Below are positions 42,276-51,163 of a stretch of DNA of 64,000 nucleotides, piece after piece (positions within the stretch are counted from its first letter, which is position 1; every line of letters begins with the position of its first letter). The position numbers and the translations under genes were made by a program. Source of the stretch: Gemmatimonadaceae bacterium (GTDB taxonomy: Bacteria; Gemmatimonadota; Gemmatimonadetes; Gemmatimonadales; Gemmatimonadaceae); assembly GCA_025928185.1 (NCBI GenBank), contig JAICKA010000005.1:1-64000 (forward strand). Reading direction: 5' to 3'. The notes below the pieces were generated by a model, which saw only the letters and a program-made list of their open reading frames with translations, made no database searches and was not told the origin of the DNA.

Positions 42276-42675
42276 TCGCGCCGTCGGTTCGCCGCCCGAC
42301 CTCGACGCGCTTCCCTGGTTCGCACGTTGGCGCGGACTGCTCAGCCTCTCGCTCGGGTTGCTGCTCGCGCCGACCGTGGCGCTGATCAATCAGGAGCTGA
42401 TCTACACGGCGGACACCTGGGCGTGCGGCCACGGCATGGGTGGGACCATTCACATCGTGCCGGCACTCTGCCTGATCGTGACGATTGGCGCCACGATCAG
42501 CGCCTATCGCAACTGGCGCGCGGTCGGCGGCGGACTCGAAGAGGAAGCCGCGACGGTGAGCGCGCGCACGCGGTTCCTCGCGCTGCTCGGGATCGTCAGC
42601 AGCGCGTTCGCGTCGCTGGTGATTCTCGCGCAATGGGCGGCGGTGTTCGTGTTCAACCCCTGCGCGCGCGGCTGA
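42253..42675 (+). CDS. Small membrane protein of the oxidase operon, unknown
   Basis: 140 aa from the ATG at 42253, overlapping ctaE by 23 bases. Three membrane helices (about 30-52, 68-87 and 112-133) with a conserved-looking loop TADTWACGHGMGGTIHIVP and a final FNPCARG. Its place between subunit III and CtaG suggests an oxidase subunit IV-like or assembly role, but I recognise no family. The Cys/His-containing loop might bind copper or heme; this is a guess. The stop overlaps the ctaG start. Confidence 0.7.
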   Translation: MSAREFSDRAVGSPPDLDALPWFARWRGLLSLSLGLLLAPTVALINQELIYTADTWACGHGMGGTIHIVPALCLIVTIGATISAYRNWRAVGGGLEEEAATVSARTRFLALLGIVSSAFASLVILAQWAAVFVFNPCARG

Positions 42676-43541
42676 TGCTTCCGATTGGCGGCGTCGGCGT
42701 GCGCGACCTGACCGAATGGTCGTGGGAGCCGGGCGTCCTCCTGCCACTGCTCGCGAGCGCCGTGGTGTACGCGCGCGGGGCGTACGCGCTGCGCCGCCGC
42801 GCCGCGCGTGGTGGCGTTCGATCGTGGGAGATCGCCGCGTTCGCCGCGGGGTGGCTGACCACGGCGCTGGCGCTCCTCTCGCCGCTGCACGAGGCGTCGG
42901 AGCAGATCTTCACGGCACACATGATTCAGCACGAGCTGCTGATGGTCGTCGCCGCGCCGCTCTTCGTGCTCGGCCGCCCGATTCCGGTCATGCTCTGGGC
43001 CTTTCCGCGCGACACGCGCCGCCGGCTCGGCGATGTGGCGCACGCGCGCCCTGTGCGCGGTACATGGGCCGCGCTCACCCGGCCGGTCGACGCGTGGCTC
43101 ATTTACGGAATCGTGATCTGGGTGTGGCACATCCCGGCATTCTACGATCTCACGCTGCGCAGCGATGCGGTGCACGCGCTGCAGCACGCCTGCTTTCTCG
43201 GGAGCGCCCTGCTATTCTGGTGGAGCATGCTGCGCGGCGGCCGGCGCGCAGCAGCGGGTACCGCGGTGCTCCTGCTATTCACGACCGCCGTGCACACGAG
43301 CGTGCTCGGCGCGCTCATGACGTTCTCACGCACGCCATGGTACCCGCCGTACGCCGCCGGCGCGGCAGCATGGGGACTCACACCGATGGGTGACCAGCAG
43401 CTCGCCGGTCTGATCATGTGGATTCCACTCAGCGTGGTATACCTCGTCGCCGCACTCGCCGTTCTACGGCGCTGGCTGGCCGACTCCGAGTGGACGGTGG
43501 CGCAACGCGAGCGCGCCGTAGCCGCCGCACCGCTGCGCTGA
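42675..43541 (+). CDS. ctaG: Cytochrome oxidase assembly protein, CtaG/caa3_CtaG family
   Basis: 288 aa from the ATG at 42675 (TGATG overlap). Seven membrane segments; conserved motifs SPLHEASEQIFTAHMIQHELLMVVAAPL (split by helix turns), VWHIPAFYDLTL, LQHACFLGSALLFWW and MGDQQLAGLIMW. The His-rich motifs are typical of the caa3_CtaG family, needed for copper delivery to haem-copper oxidases. It closes the xox-cta operon, 18 bases before the Nramp-like gene. Confidence 0.88.
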   Translation: MLPIGGVGVRDLTEWSWEPGVLLPLLASAVVYARGAYALRRRAARGGVRSWEIAAFAAGWLTTALALLSPLHEASEQIFTAHMIQHELLMVVAAPLFVLGRPIPVMLWAFPRDTRRRLGDVAHARPVRGTWAALTRPVDAWLIYGIVIWVWHIPAFYDLTLRSDAVHALQHACFLGSALLFWWSMLRGGRRAAAGTAVLLLFTTAVHTSVLGALMTFSRTPWYPPYAAGAAAWGLTPMGDQQLAGLIMWIPLSVVYLVAALAVLRRWLADSEWTVAQRERAVAAAPLR

Positions 43542-43559
43542 AAGAGGACGCGATTCGCG

Positions 43560-44771
43560 ATGCCAAAGCCCCTCGAGATCACCCTTGGCATCGTGACCAG
43601 TGTCGGCGGCTTTCTGGAAATCGGATCGATCACGACCGCGGCGCAGGCGGGCGCCGGCTTCGGGTATCAGCTCGCCTGGTCCGTGCTCCTCGGCACCGTA
43701 TGCATCGCGTTCCTGGTCGAGATGTCCGGCCGATTCTCCGCGGTGAGCAAACACACCATCCCCGATGCGATGCGCGAGCGATTCGGCGTCAACTTCTTCG
43801 CCGTGCCGTTGTTCGTCATGCTCGGGGTGTCGCTGCTCGTTCTCGCCGCCGAATTGGGCGGCGTGGCCGCGGCGCTGAAGCTCGCAACCGGCATCAGCAT
43901 TCCCGTATGGGCAGTGCCGGTGGCTTTCATCGCGTGGGGTGTGTTGTGGCGTGCACCGTTCAGTCTGATCGAGAACGGCGTCTCGCTGCTCGGTCTCGTG
44001 ACGATCGCGTTCGCCGTGGCCGCCGTGAAGTCGCATCCGTCGTACGCCGGCGTCGCCCACGGACTGCTGCCGACGCTGCCGCACCGCGATTCGGCGCACT
44101 ACTGGTTCATTGCCGTGAGCGTTCTCGGTGCATCGATCACGCCCTCGCTCTACTACTTCTACTCCTCCGGTGCGATCGAGGAGAAGTGGGACTCCAGCTA
44201 CATCGCCACCAACCGCGCGATCGCCGCGATCGGCATGGGGTTCGGCGGGTTCCTCTCGCTCTCGGTGCTCGTCGTCGCGGCGCACGTCTATCCGCGCGGA
44301 TCGAGCATCGATCACTACCAGCAGTTGCCGGCGCTGCTGTCCTCGCTGTTCCATCGAACGGGCTTCTGGCTGTTCATCGCCTCGCTGGGGATCGCCTGCA
44401 TCGGGGCCACGATCGAGATCGCCCTGTCGCTCGCGTACCTCGTCGCGCAGGGATTTGGTTGGAACTGGGGTGAGAATCTGCAGCCCCATGTTGATGCGCG
44501 GTTCAGTCTGACCTACACTGCGCTCATAGCGATCGCATCGCTGCTCGTGTTGTGTGGTCTGGATCCGATCAAGCTGACGAACATCTCGATGGCGCTCACC
44601 GCCGCGTCGCTGCCGATCGGCGTGTTCCCGTTTCTCATTCTCATGAACGACTCTTCCTACCTGGGTGAGCACACCAACGGGCGCCTCGGCAACGCCGTCG
44701 TGCTTGCGATCAGCGTGATTGCGGCGCTGCTCGCCGTCGTGTCGATCCCGCTCGAGATCGTCGGAGGCTGA
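43560..44771 (+). CDS. Nramp-fold transporter with altered metal site
   Basis: 403 aa, eleven membrane segments. It aligns to Nramp along QAGAGFGYQLAW and the TM6 region, but the helix-1 DPGN is EIGS (20-23) and the helix-6 MPH is TPS (194-196). The soft Met ligand is thus lost and all candidate ligands are oxygen-based, so Mg2+ or another hard cation is more likely than Mn2+ or Fe2+. Nramp-related Mg2+ transporters with changed sites are known. Two PRC-barrel genes and a kinase gene follow with two- to three-base gaps or overlap, pointing to one operon. Confidence 0.85.
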   Translation: MPKPLEITLGIVTSVGGFLEIGSITTAAQAGAGFGYQLAWSVLLGTVCIAFLVEMSGRFSAVSKHTIPDAMRERFGVNFFAVPLFVMLGVSLLVLAAELGGVAAALKLATGISIPVWAVPVAFIAWGVLWRAPFSLIENGVSLLGLVTIAFAVAAVKSHPSYAGVAHGLLPTLPHRDSAHYWFIAVSVLGASITPSLYYFYSSGAIEEKWDSSYIATNRAIAAIGMGFGGFLSLSVLVVAAHVYPRGSSIDHYQQLPALLSSLFHRTGFWLFIASLGIACIGATIEIALSLAYLVAQGFGWNWGENLQPHVDARFSLTYTALIAIASLLVLCGLDPIKLTNISMALTAASLPIGVFPFLILMNDSSYLGEHTNGRLGNAVVLAISVIAALLAVVSIPLEIVGG

Positions 44772-44773
44772 GC

Positions 44774-45130
44774 GTGCATCTCATCGCCGAAGTGCTCGAC
44801 GCGCAACTCAAGGATGTGAACGGCCGAAATTCCGGCCGCATCGACGGCATCGTCCTGGAACTACGCAACGACAAGCCGCCTCGCGTCGCGTACGTCGAGA
44901 TCAGCCCAATCACGCTGCTGGCTCGGTTCAGCGAGCGTTTTGCCTGGTGGTACGCCAGGTTCGATCGGCGGCTCGCGCCCGGGCGCGGCACACCGTTCCG
45001 CATCGCATGGTCGCGCATCACCCGGTCCGGTCCGACGCTGCAAACGGATCTCGATGTGGAGTCCACGTCGATCATGGCGCTCGAGGATTGGCTGCGCGAA
45101 CGAGTGGTCTCGCACATTCCGGGGAACTGA
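44774..45130 (+). CDS. PRC-barrel-like protein 1
   Basis: 118 aa from a GTG at 44774, two bases after the transporter stop. The N-terminal half (EVLDAQLKDVNGRNSGRIDG and IVLELRN) looks like a PRC-barrel; a basic, aromatic middle (RFAWWYARFDRRL) and another strand set follow. PRC-barrels bind RNA, proteins or membranes and, in some Nramp and MgtE relatives, are fused to the transporter. Here they may regulate it as separate subunits. Confidence 0.65.
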   Translation: MHLIAEVLDAQLKDVNGRNSGRIDGIVLELRNDKPPRVAYVEISPITLLARFSERFAWWYARFDRRLAPGRGTPFRIAWSRITRSGPTLQTDLDVESTSIMALEDWLRERVVSHIPGN

Positions 45131-45131
45131 C

Positions 45132-45458
45132 GTGATCGCGAAGGAAGTGCACGTCGAGCTGCTGCTCGGCCGCCGCGTTCACGACGTCGACGGCCGCGCC
45201 GTCGGCCGGATCGAGGAGCTGCACGTCGAGATCATCGACGGCGAGAGCGTGGTGACCGAGTATCACCTCGGCAGCGCAGCCCTCGTCGAGCGAATGGCCG
45301 AGTTCGTCAGACAGCTTCCGTTCTTCCAATCGCTGCCCGGCATGCGGTCCGAATATCGCGTCCGCTGGAAGGATCTCGATCTCTCGGATCCGCGCCACCC
45401 GCGGCTTCGTGTTCCACGATCCGCGCTCCAGCGCGGACCCATCGAAGGTCCTGCGTGA
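45132..45458 (+). CDS. PRC-barrel protein 2
   Basis: 108 aa from a GTG at 45132. A clearer PRC-barrel: KEVHVELLLGRRVHDVDGRA and VGRIEELHVEIIDGE with following strands. The C-terminal half (YRVRWKDLDLSDPRHPRLRV) is basic. It starts one base after the previous stop and overlaps the kinase gene start (GTGA). Likely an accessory or regulatory subunit for the transporter. Confidence 0.75.
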   Translation: MIAKEVHVELLLGRRVHDVDGRAVGRIEELHVEIIDGESVVTEYHLGSAALVERMAEFVRQLPFFQSLPGMRSEYRVRWKDLDLSDPRHPRLRVPRSALQRGPIEGPA

Positions 45459-47758
45459 CGAACGAGCTCGAAAAGCGACTCGCGGTCCAACATGCCGTGA
45501 GCCGGGCGCTGGCCGAGTCCGAGACGATCGATCAGGCGATCAGCCGTACGCTCGCCGCGATCGGTCAGAACCTCGGCTGGGGCTTTGGCGTATTCTGGCT
45601 GCGCGACGCTCTTGAGAACGTGCTCCGCGCGGTGCGCACGTGGAACGACGGCGTCATGCCGGAGTTCGCGGCCACCACGCGGCAAACGACATTTGCCCGC
45701 GGCGTTGGATTGCCGGGCCAGGTGTGGAACAAGCGCGTTCCGATCTGGTCCGGCGACGTGCCGCACATGGACAATTTTCCGCGCTCCGACGCCGCCGTTC
45801 GCGCCGGCATCCGCGGGGCGCTCGCGCTGCCGGTCCTGACGCGCGAGGAATTCCTCGGCGTGATCGAGCTGTTCAGCACTGATACCACCGCGGAGCCGCC
45901 CGAAGAGCTGCGCGATTCGCTCGCCGCCGTCGGGCTGCAAATCGGACAGTTCATCGCCCGGCGCCGCGCGATCGACGCCGAAGCCGCGGTGAAGCAGCTC
46001 AGCAATCGGATGATCGAAGCGGCGATCGACTGCATCATCACGATCGATCAGGAAGGCCGCGTAATGGAATTCAACCCGGCAGCCGAGCGGACCTTTGGCT
46101 ACAAGCGCAGCGAAGTGCTCGGCAAGCCGATGGTGGATTACATCGTGCCGCCCGATCTGCGCGACGCGCATCGCGCTGGCATGGCGCGCTATCTCGCCAC
46201 GGGCGAGGCGCACCTGCTCGGGCGACGCGTCGACACGCGGGGGCATCGTGCCGACGGCAGCGAATTCCCGCTCGAGCTGACGATTCTTCGCGTGGAGCAG
46301 CCGGGCGCACCGATCTTCACCGCGTTCCTTCGCGATCTGTCCGAGCAAAAGCGACTCGAGCTGGCGCAGCAGCTCCTGCTCGGCGCGAGCGAGATTCTGG
46401 CCGGCTCGCTCGATTACGAGGAGACGCTGCGCAATCTCAGCCGAATCATCGTTCCGGCATTCGCCGACTGGTACGCGGTGGACATCGTGGGTGCCGACGG
46501 AAAGCCGCACCGACTCGAGGTCTCGCACCGCGATCCGGAGAAGGTCTCGCTCGCGAAGGAGCTCGCCGAGCAATATCCCGAGCGACCGGAAGACGAGCAC
46601 GGTGTCTATCAGGTGCTCCGCACCGGAAAGGGGGAATTCCTGCCGGACATTCCGGAAGAGCTGCTCACCCGAGTTGCGCGCGACCCGCAGCATCTGGCGC
46701 TCATTCGCGCGCTCGGCCTGCGCTCCGCGATCATCGTTCCGCTTCGCAACAATGCGCGCGTGTTTGGCGCGATGACGCTCGTGACCGCGGAGTCCGGACG
46801 TCGATATGACGAACGCGATTTCGCCGTCGCAAAGGATGTAGCCGCCCGCGCGTCGCAGGCGATCGAGAAGGCGCGACTCTTTCGAGAGGTCGAAGAGTCG
46901 CGTTCGCTGCTCGAGCAGCAGGCGACGGAGCTCGAGGCGCAGGCCTCGGAGCTGGAGGAAACCGCGTCCGAGCTCGAGGCGTCAGTAGACGATCTGCGCG
47001 CCGCCAACGATGCCTTGCGCCAACAGACCGAACGCGCCGAGCAGGCGCGCGCCGACGCGGACCAGGCCAATCGCGCGAAGAGCGAATTTCTCGCGGCGAT
47101 GAGCCACGAGCTGCGAACGCCGCTCAATGCCATCGTCGGATATTCCCAGTTGCTCGAGATCGGCGTGCACGGCGAGCTCACGGCGGCGCAGGTGACGGAT
47201 CTCAAGCGCATCGACCGAAGCGCACAGCACCTGCTCGGCCTGATCACCGACATTCTCAACTTCGCGAAGATCGAAGCCGGACGCCTCGAGTACGACCTCG
47301 AGCGTGTCTCGATCACCGACGTGCTCGCGCGCGTGGAGGAGCTGATCGCGCCGCAGACCAAGGCAAAGCACCTCGAATACGCCCTCGTCAACCGTTGCGA
47401 GGGCGCCTACGTCTGCGCCGATCGCGAAAAGCTGGTGCAGATATTCGTGAATCTCGTGTCGAACGCCGTGCGCTACACGAAAGAGGGCGGCCAGATTCGC
47501 ATCGAGTGTCGCGCCACCGACGAGCAGGTGATCGCGGAGGTGCACGACACCGGCATCGGCATTCCCGAAGACAAGCTCCAGGCGATCTTCGAACCTTTCG
47601 TGCAGGTGGACCGCGAGTATTCGGGACAGCGACAGGGCACCGGACTCGGACTCGCGATCAGCCGCGATCTCGCGCGCGGCATGGGCGGCGATCTCACCGT
47701 GCGGAGCCAACTTGGGGTTGGCTCCGTGTTCACGCTGGAGCTGCGGCGCGAGGCCTGA
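45455..47758 (+). CDS. Soluble GAF-PAS-GAF histidine kinase
   Basis: 767 aa from a GTG at 45455. No membrane segments. Domains: GAF (about 1-170), PAS (about 180-300, ITIDQEGRVMEFNPAAERTF), a second GAF (about 310-480), a Glu-rich coiled coil (about 480-535), HisKA with MSHELRTPLNAI (H551) and HATPase (NLVSNAVRYT, DTGIGIPEDKL, GTGLGLAISRDLA). A cytosolic input is expected. No response regulator is adjacent. The overlap with the PRC-barrel gene suggests it works with the transporter unit, perhaps sensing the same ion or state. Confidence 0.9.
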   Translation: MTNELEKRLAVQHAVSRALAESETIDQAISRTLAAIGQNLGWGFGVFWLRDALENVLRAVRTWNDGVMPEFAATTRQTTFARGVGLPGQVWNKRVPIWSGDVPHMDNFPRSDAAVRAGIRGALALPVLTREEFLGVIELFSTDTTAEPPEELRDSLAAVGLQIGQFIARRRAIDAEAAVKQLSNRMIEAAIDCIITIDQEGRVMEFNPAAERTFGYKRSEVLGKPMVDYIVPPDLRDAHRAGMARYLATGEAHLLGRRVDTRGHRADGSEFPLELTILRVEQPGAPIFTAFLRDLSEQKRLELAQQLLLGASEILAGSLDYEETLRNLSRIIVPAFADWYAVDIVGADGKPHRLEVSHRDPEKVSLAKELAEQYPERPEDEHGVYQVLRTGKGEFLPDIPEELLTRVARDPQHLALIRALGLRSAIIVPLRNNARVFGAMTLVTAESGRRYDERDFAVAKDVAARASQAIEKARLFREVEESRSLLEQQATELEAQASELEETASELEASVDDLRAANDALRQQTERAEQARADADQANRAKSEFLAAMSHELRTPLNAIVGYSQLLEIGVHGELTAAQVTDLKRIDRSAQHLLGLITDILNFAKIEAGRLEYDLERVSITDVLARVEELIAPQTKAKHLEYALVNRCEGAYVCADREKLVQIFVNLVSNAVRYTKEGGQIRIECRATDEQVIAEVHDTGIGIPEDKLQAIFEPFVQVDREYSGQRQGTGLGLAISRDLARGMGGDLTVRSQLGVGSVFTLELRREA

Positions 47759-47761
47759 TCG

Positions 47762-48991
47762 TCAGCGCACGTTCTTGTAGACTGTGCCGCCCTTCATCAC
47801 GAACATCACGTGCCGCATGGCCGTGATGTCCGTGGTCGGATCGCCCTGCACCGCGATGAGGTCCGCGTCGAGGCCGGGAACCACCGCGCCGATCTGGTCC
47901 GCCATGCGCAGCGATTCCGCATTCAGCGAGGTCGCCGACGTGATCGCATCGAGCGGTGACTGGTGCCCCGCCTGCACGCGACAGATCAGCTCCTCGGCGT
48001 TGCGGCCGTGCGCGCCGGCCACGGCGTCGGTGCCGAACAGCACCTTGAGTCCCGGCGTGTGGATCGCGCGCGTGAACATCGCCGTGGAGATGGGGATCGC
48101 CTTCTCCATCGCGGCAAAACCCGCTTCGTTGTAGTTGCCGATGCCTTCGTACTTGGCGCGGTTGTCGAGATAGTTGCGGAAGACGAGACACACCTGCGGA
48201 TCGAAGTACACACCGCGCGCTGCCATCAGCTTGAGCACCGTGTCGTTGGCGAACACGCCGTGCTCGATCTGCTTGCAGCCGGCATTGATCGACGCCGTCA
48301 TGCTCGCCGTGCTGTGCGCGTGCACCATCGTGCGCATGCCGAGCGCGTTCGCTTCGCCGCACAGGGCCTGGAGCTGTTCGTCGGTCATCGTCTGCGCGCC
48401 GCCGTCGCGAATGCTCGCCGACGCGAAGATCTTGATCACGTCCGCGCCATCCGCCTTGCGCTTGCGCACGAGCGCGCGGAGCGAGTCGGGCGTGAGTCGC
48501 GTGGGACTGCCGAACGGATTGAGTGACGTGAGAATCCGCGGTCCCGGAATCTGTCCGGACGCAATCCACTCGCGCAGATCCTTGTCCTCGTTGGCGCCGG
48601 GACTCTGAATCGTCGTGAAGCCGCCCATCAGGGTGGCGTAGGCGTTGCCCGCCATCGACAGCATGCCTTCTTCCGGCGTCATACCGTCGCGCCGCGTGTG
48701 CAGCCGGCCCTGCGGATTGAAGTACCAGCTCAGATGCGCGTGCACATCGATCAGGCCCGGCATCAACGTCATGCCTTTCAGATCGTACGTCGGCACACCA
48801 TGTGGCGCCGTGTTCACTGCCGTGATCTTGCCGCCGTTCACGACGACGCTCGCGCCGCGCAACACGTGGCCGCGTCCATCGAGCACGCGGTCGGCGTGAA
48901 TGACGATCGGACCTGCGGGAGCAGAGGGGGACATGGTCGGCGTTTGCGTCACCGCCTGGGCGGCGACGAGGAGGAGGGCGAGCGTGATCAT
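47762..48991 (-). CDS. Secreted amidohydrolase-family protein
   Basis: 409 aa with a signal peptide (MITLALLLVAAQAVT) and a start supported by GGAG upstream. TIM-barrel amidohydrolase of the imidazolonepropionase-like/prolidase group: metal motif GLIDVHAHLSW (HxH, about 82-86), KIFASAS (the Lys), HAHSTASM, IEHGVF and the final Asp in LFGTDAVAG. The lost or changed residues are none I can see. Relatives act as Xaa-Pro dipeptidases or N-acyl-amino-acid hydrolases in the periplasm. It is convergent with the kinase gene, three bases apart. Confidence 0.87.
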   Translation of the reverse strand: MITLALLLVAAQAVTQTPTMSPSAPAGPIVIHADRVLDGRGHVLRGASVVVNGGKITAVNTAPHGVPTYDLKGMTLMPGLIDVHAHLSWYFNPQGRLHTRRDGMTPEEGMLSMAGNAYATLMGGFTTIQSPGANEDKDLREWIASGQIPGPRILTSLNPFGSPTRLTPDSLRALVRKRKADGADVIKIFASASIRDGGAQTMTDEQLQALCGEANALGMRTMVHAHSTASMTASINAGCKQIEHGVFANDTVLKLMAARGVYFDPQVCLVFRNYLDNRAKYEGIGNYNEAGFAAMEKAIPISTAMFTRAIHTPGLKVLFGTDAVAGAHGRNAEELICRVQAGHQSPLDAITSATSLNAESLRMADQIGAVVPGLDADLIAVQGDPTTDITAMRHVMFVMKGGTVYKNVR

Positions 48992-49091
48992 TCCGGACTC
49001 CGCGGGTGAAGTGCTGCGCTGCGCGGAGAGTATGTACAGCCACGGAAGGTTGCGCCAGTTGCCGACGCTCGCTCGATCGCGGTGCTCCCTA

Positions 49092-49937
49092 CTAGGGATC
49101 GTCGGCCGACGCGCCGCCTCCGAACGGAATCGTCTTGACGAGCAGCATGTTGCCGTGGCCGTCGGGCGCCAGCGTGGTGCCGAGCAGCACGCGATCGAGC
49201 TTCGAGCGCTCGTGCGTGTGCGCGTAGTGCACCACCTTGTGCCCGAGCAGCGCGCCGAGCACGGAACCGGCGACCACGTCGCTCGCCCAGTGCTGGTTCA
49301 GATACATGCGCGTAAAGCCGGGAATCACTGCGGCCGTGTAGAGCACCGGCGCGGCCCACTTGGCCGCGCTGGAGTTCCGTTCGTGCATCTCGCTTACGAG
49401 GGACGTCGCCGCGGCCCACGCGACCGCCGCGTGAATCGATGGATACGAGCGCGACGCAAAATCGGTGAAGCCCTTGCCGAAGTGAAAGTTGTACTGGTCG
49501 TCCGGCGATTCGCGTGGCCGCGCCCGGCCGAGCGGACTGCGAATCAGTTCGCTGATCGCGACCGTCAGCACGAGGGACTCGGTGGTGTGCAGCCCCACGT
49601 CCGCCACCGTTGGCGAGTGCATCAGCCGTCCGATGCCGTACGTCGCCAATGCGGCGATCGTGAGCGGCTGCTCGTTCACGACGGTGAGATTGTCGATGAG
49701 ATCGTGCCGCGACGAGCTGCCCTGGATGTTCGGCTGCTGCGTCCAGTTCGCGATGCGCTTGTCGAAGATCGACACGATCCCGCTCGCGGCCAGCGTAGCG
49801 CCGGCGATCACGGCGTCCCGCCGGGTGAAAAAAGTCTTGTCGACGTGCGAGCTATCGAGCGGCGCGCTCTGCGCCGCCGCGCTCGCAATGGGCGTGGCAA
49901 GAAAAACGGCGAGCACGCAGAAACGGATCGAGCGCAT
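49092..49937 (-). CDS. Exported PAP2-family protein
   Basis: 281 aa from the ATG at 49937 (MRSIRFCVLAVFLATPIASAAAQ), a signal peptide; an ATG at 49958 lies upstream. Motifs: RSPLGRARP, SYPSIHAAVAW with Ile where Gly is usual in PSGH, and TRMYLNQHWASDVVAG. The I-for-G change is common in the periplasmic/outer-membrane PAP2 subgroup. Probably periplasmic, so a lipid-phosphate phosphatase facing the periplasm. It lies 56 bases after fadA on the same strand but is functionally unrelated. Confidence 0.83.
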   Translation of the reverse strand: MRSIRFCVLAVFLATPIASAAAQSAPLDSSHVDKTFFTRRDAVIAGATLAASGIVSIFDKRIANWTQQPNIQGSSSRHDLIDNLTVVNEQPLTIAALATYGIGRLMHSPTVADVGLHTTESLVLTVAISELIRSPLGRARPRESPDDQYNFHFGKGFTDFASRSYPSIHAAVAWAAATSLVSEMHERNSSAAKWAAPVLYTAAVIPGFTRMYLNQHWASDVVAGSVLGALLGHKVVHYAHTHERSKLDRVLLGTTLAPDGHGNMLLVKTIPFGGGASADDP

Positions 49938-49993
49938 GGCTGAGTACGGGTGAGTCACGCCTCAGCACGTCGCACGAACCGCGCCGACGCCAA

Positions 49994-51163
49994 TCAGTGC
50001 CCGTACACCTCGAACAATCCCGCCGCGCCCATGCCGCCGCCGACGCACATCGTGACCAGCCCGGTGCCGCCGCCGCGCTTTCCCAACTCGTGCACGAGCT
50101 GCGTCGTCAGCTTGCTGCCTGTGGCGCCAAGCGGATGCCCGAGCGCGATCGCGCCGCCGTTCACGTTCACCTTGTCGGGCGGCATCTCGAGATCGCGCAC
50201 GACGGCAACCACCTGCGCGGCGAATGCTTCATTGAATTCGATCAGATCCACGTCGCCCATTGCGATGCCCGCGCGCTTCAGCGCTTTCGGAACTGCCTTG
50301 AGCGGGCCGACGCCCATGATGTCCGGATCGACGCCGGCTGTGACGTAAGTAATGAAGCGCGCGAGCGGCGTGAGGCCGAGTTGCCGTGCGCGATCTTCGG
50401 TCATCAGCAGCACCGCCGCCGCACCGTCGGAATATGGGCTGGCGTTTCCCGCGGTCACGGTGCCCTTCACCTTGAACGCCGGGCGCAACTTCGCGAGTCC
50501 TTCCATGCTTGTATCGGGCCGCAGCAGCTCGTCGCGCGCAAACTCGGTCGTCGTCGACTGCTTCTCGGCGCCATCCCATTGCACCTGTTCCACCGGCACG
50601 GGAACGATCTGTCCGTCGAAGGCACCATCGCGCCAGGCGCGCGCGGCCTTCTGCTGACTCTCGAACGCCCAACGATCCTGATCCTCGCGCGTGACCTTCC
50701 ATCGCGCCGCCACGCGTTCGGCGGTGAACCCCATGCCGATGTACGACTCCGTGAGCTCCGGATCGAGCCGTGTGTGATAGCCCGACATCGGCACCTGGCT
50801 CATCATCTCGACGCCGCCGGCGAGGACGACATCGGCCATGCCGCTGAGTATTTCCTGCGCGCCGAGGGCAATGCTCTGAAGCCCCGACGAGCAGAAGCGA
50901 TTGATCGTCGCTGCCGGTACCTCCACGGGCAGCTGCGCTCTGAGCCACGCCAGTCGGCCGATGTTCAGCCCCTGCGTGGCCTCCGGCATCGCGCATCCCC
51001 AGAACACGTCATCGATCGTCGCCGGATCGATGCCGGCACTATCGATCGCGGCGCGCATGAGGTGCGCGGACAGATCGACGGCGTGCACGCTCGCGAGCGC
51101 GCCATCCTTTTTCCCTTTGCCAACCGCGCTCCGAAGCGCGGTGACTATGACAACGTTTGACAT
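49994..51163 (-). CDS. fadA: Acetyl-CoA acyltransferase (thiolase)
   Basis: 389 aa. Catalytic residues are all present: Cys91 in NRFCSSGLQ, His in GGAIALGHPLGATG and Cys in TMCVGGGMGAAG. It cleaves 3-oxoacyl-CoA with CoA to acetyl-CoA and a shortened acyl-CoA. It follows the multifunctional fadN gene in the order fadN-fadA of Bacillus subtilis. Between them lies repeat DNA (51163-51312). No acyl-CoA dehydrogenase gene follows, so FadE is elsewhere. Confidence 0.92.
   Translation of the reverse strand: MSNVVIVTALRSAVGKGKKDGALASVHAVDLSAHLMRAAIDSAGIDPATIDDVFWGCAMPEATQGLNIGRLAWLRAQLPVEVPAATINRFCSSGLQSIALGAQEILSGMADVVLAGGVEMMSQVPMSGYHTRLDPELTESYIGMGFTAERVAARWKVTREDQDRWAFESQQKAARAWRDGAFDGQIVPVPVEQVQWDGAEKQSTTTEFARDELLRPDTSMEGLAKLRPAFKVKGTVTAGNASPYSDGAAAVLLMTEDRARQLGLTPLARFITYVTAGVDPDIMGVGPLKAVPKALKRAGIAMGDVDLIEFNEAFAAQVVAVVRDLEMPPDKVNVNGGAIALGHPLGATGSKLTTQLVHELGKRGGGTGLVTMCVGGGMGAAGLFEVYGH

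Noticed and set aside
43560-44771. Standard MntH manganese transporter
   Set aside because: The DPGN and MPH metal-site motifs are both replaced, so Mn2+/Fe2+ specificity cannot be claimed.
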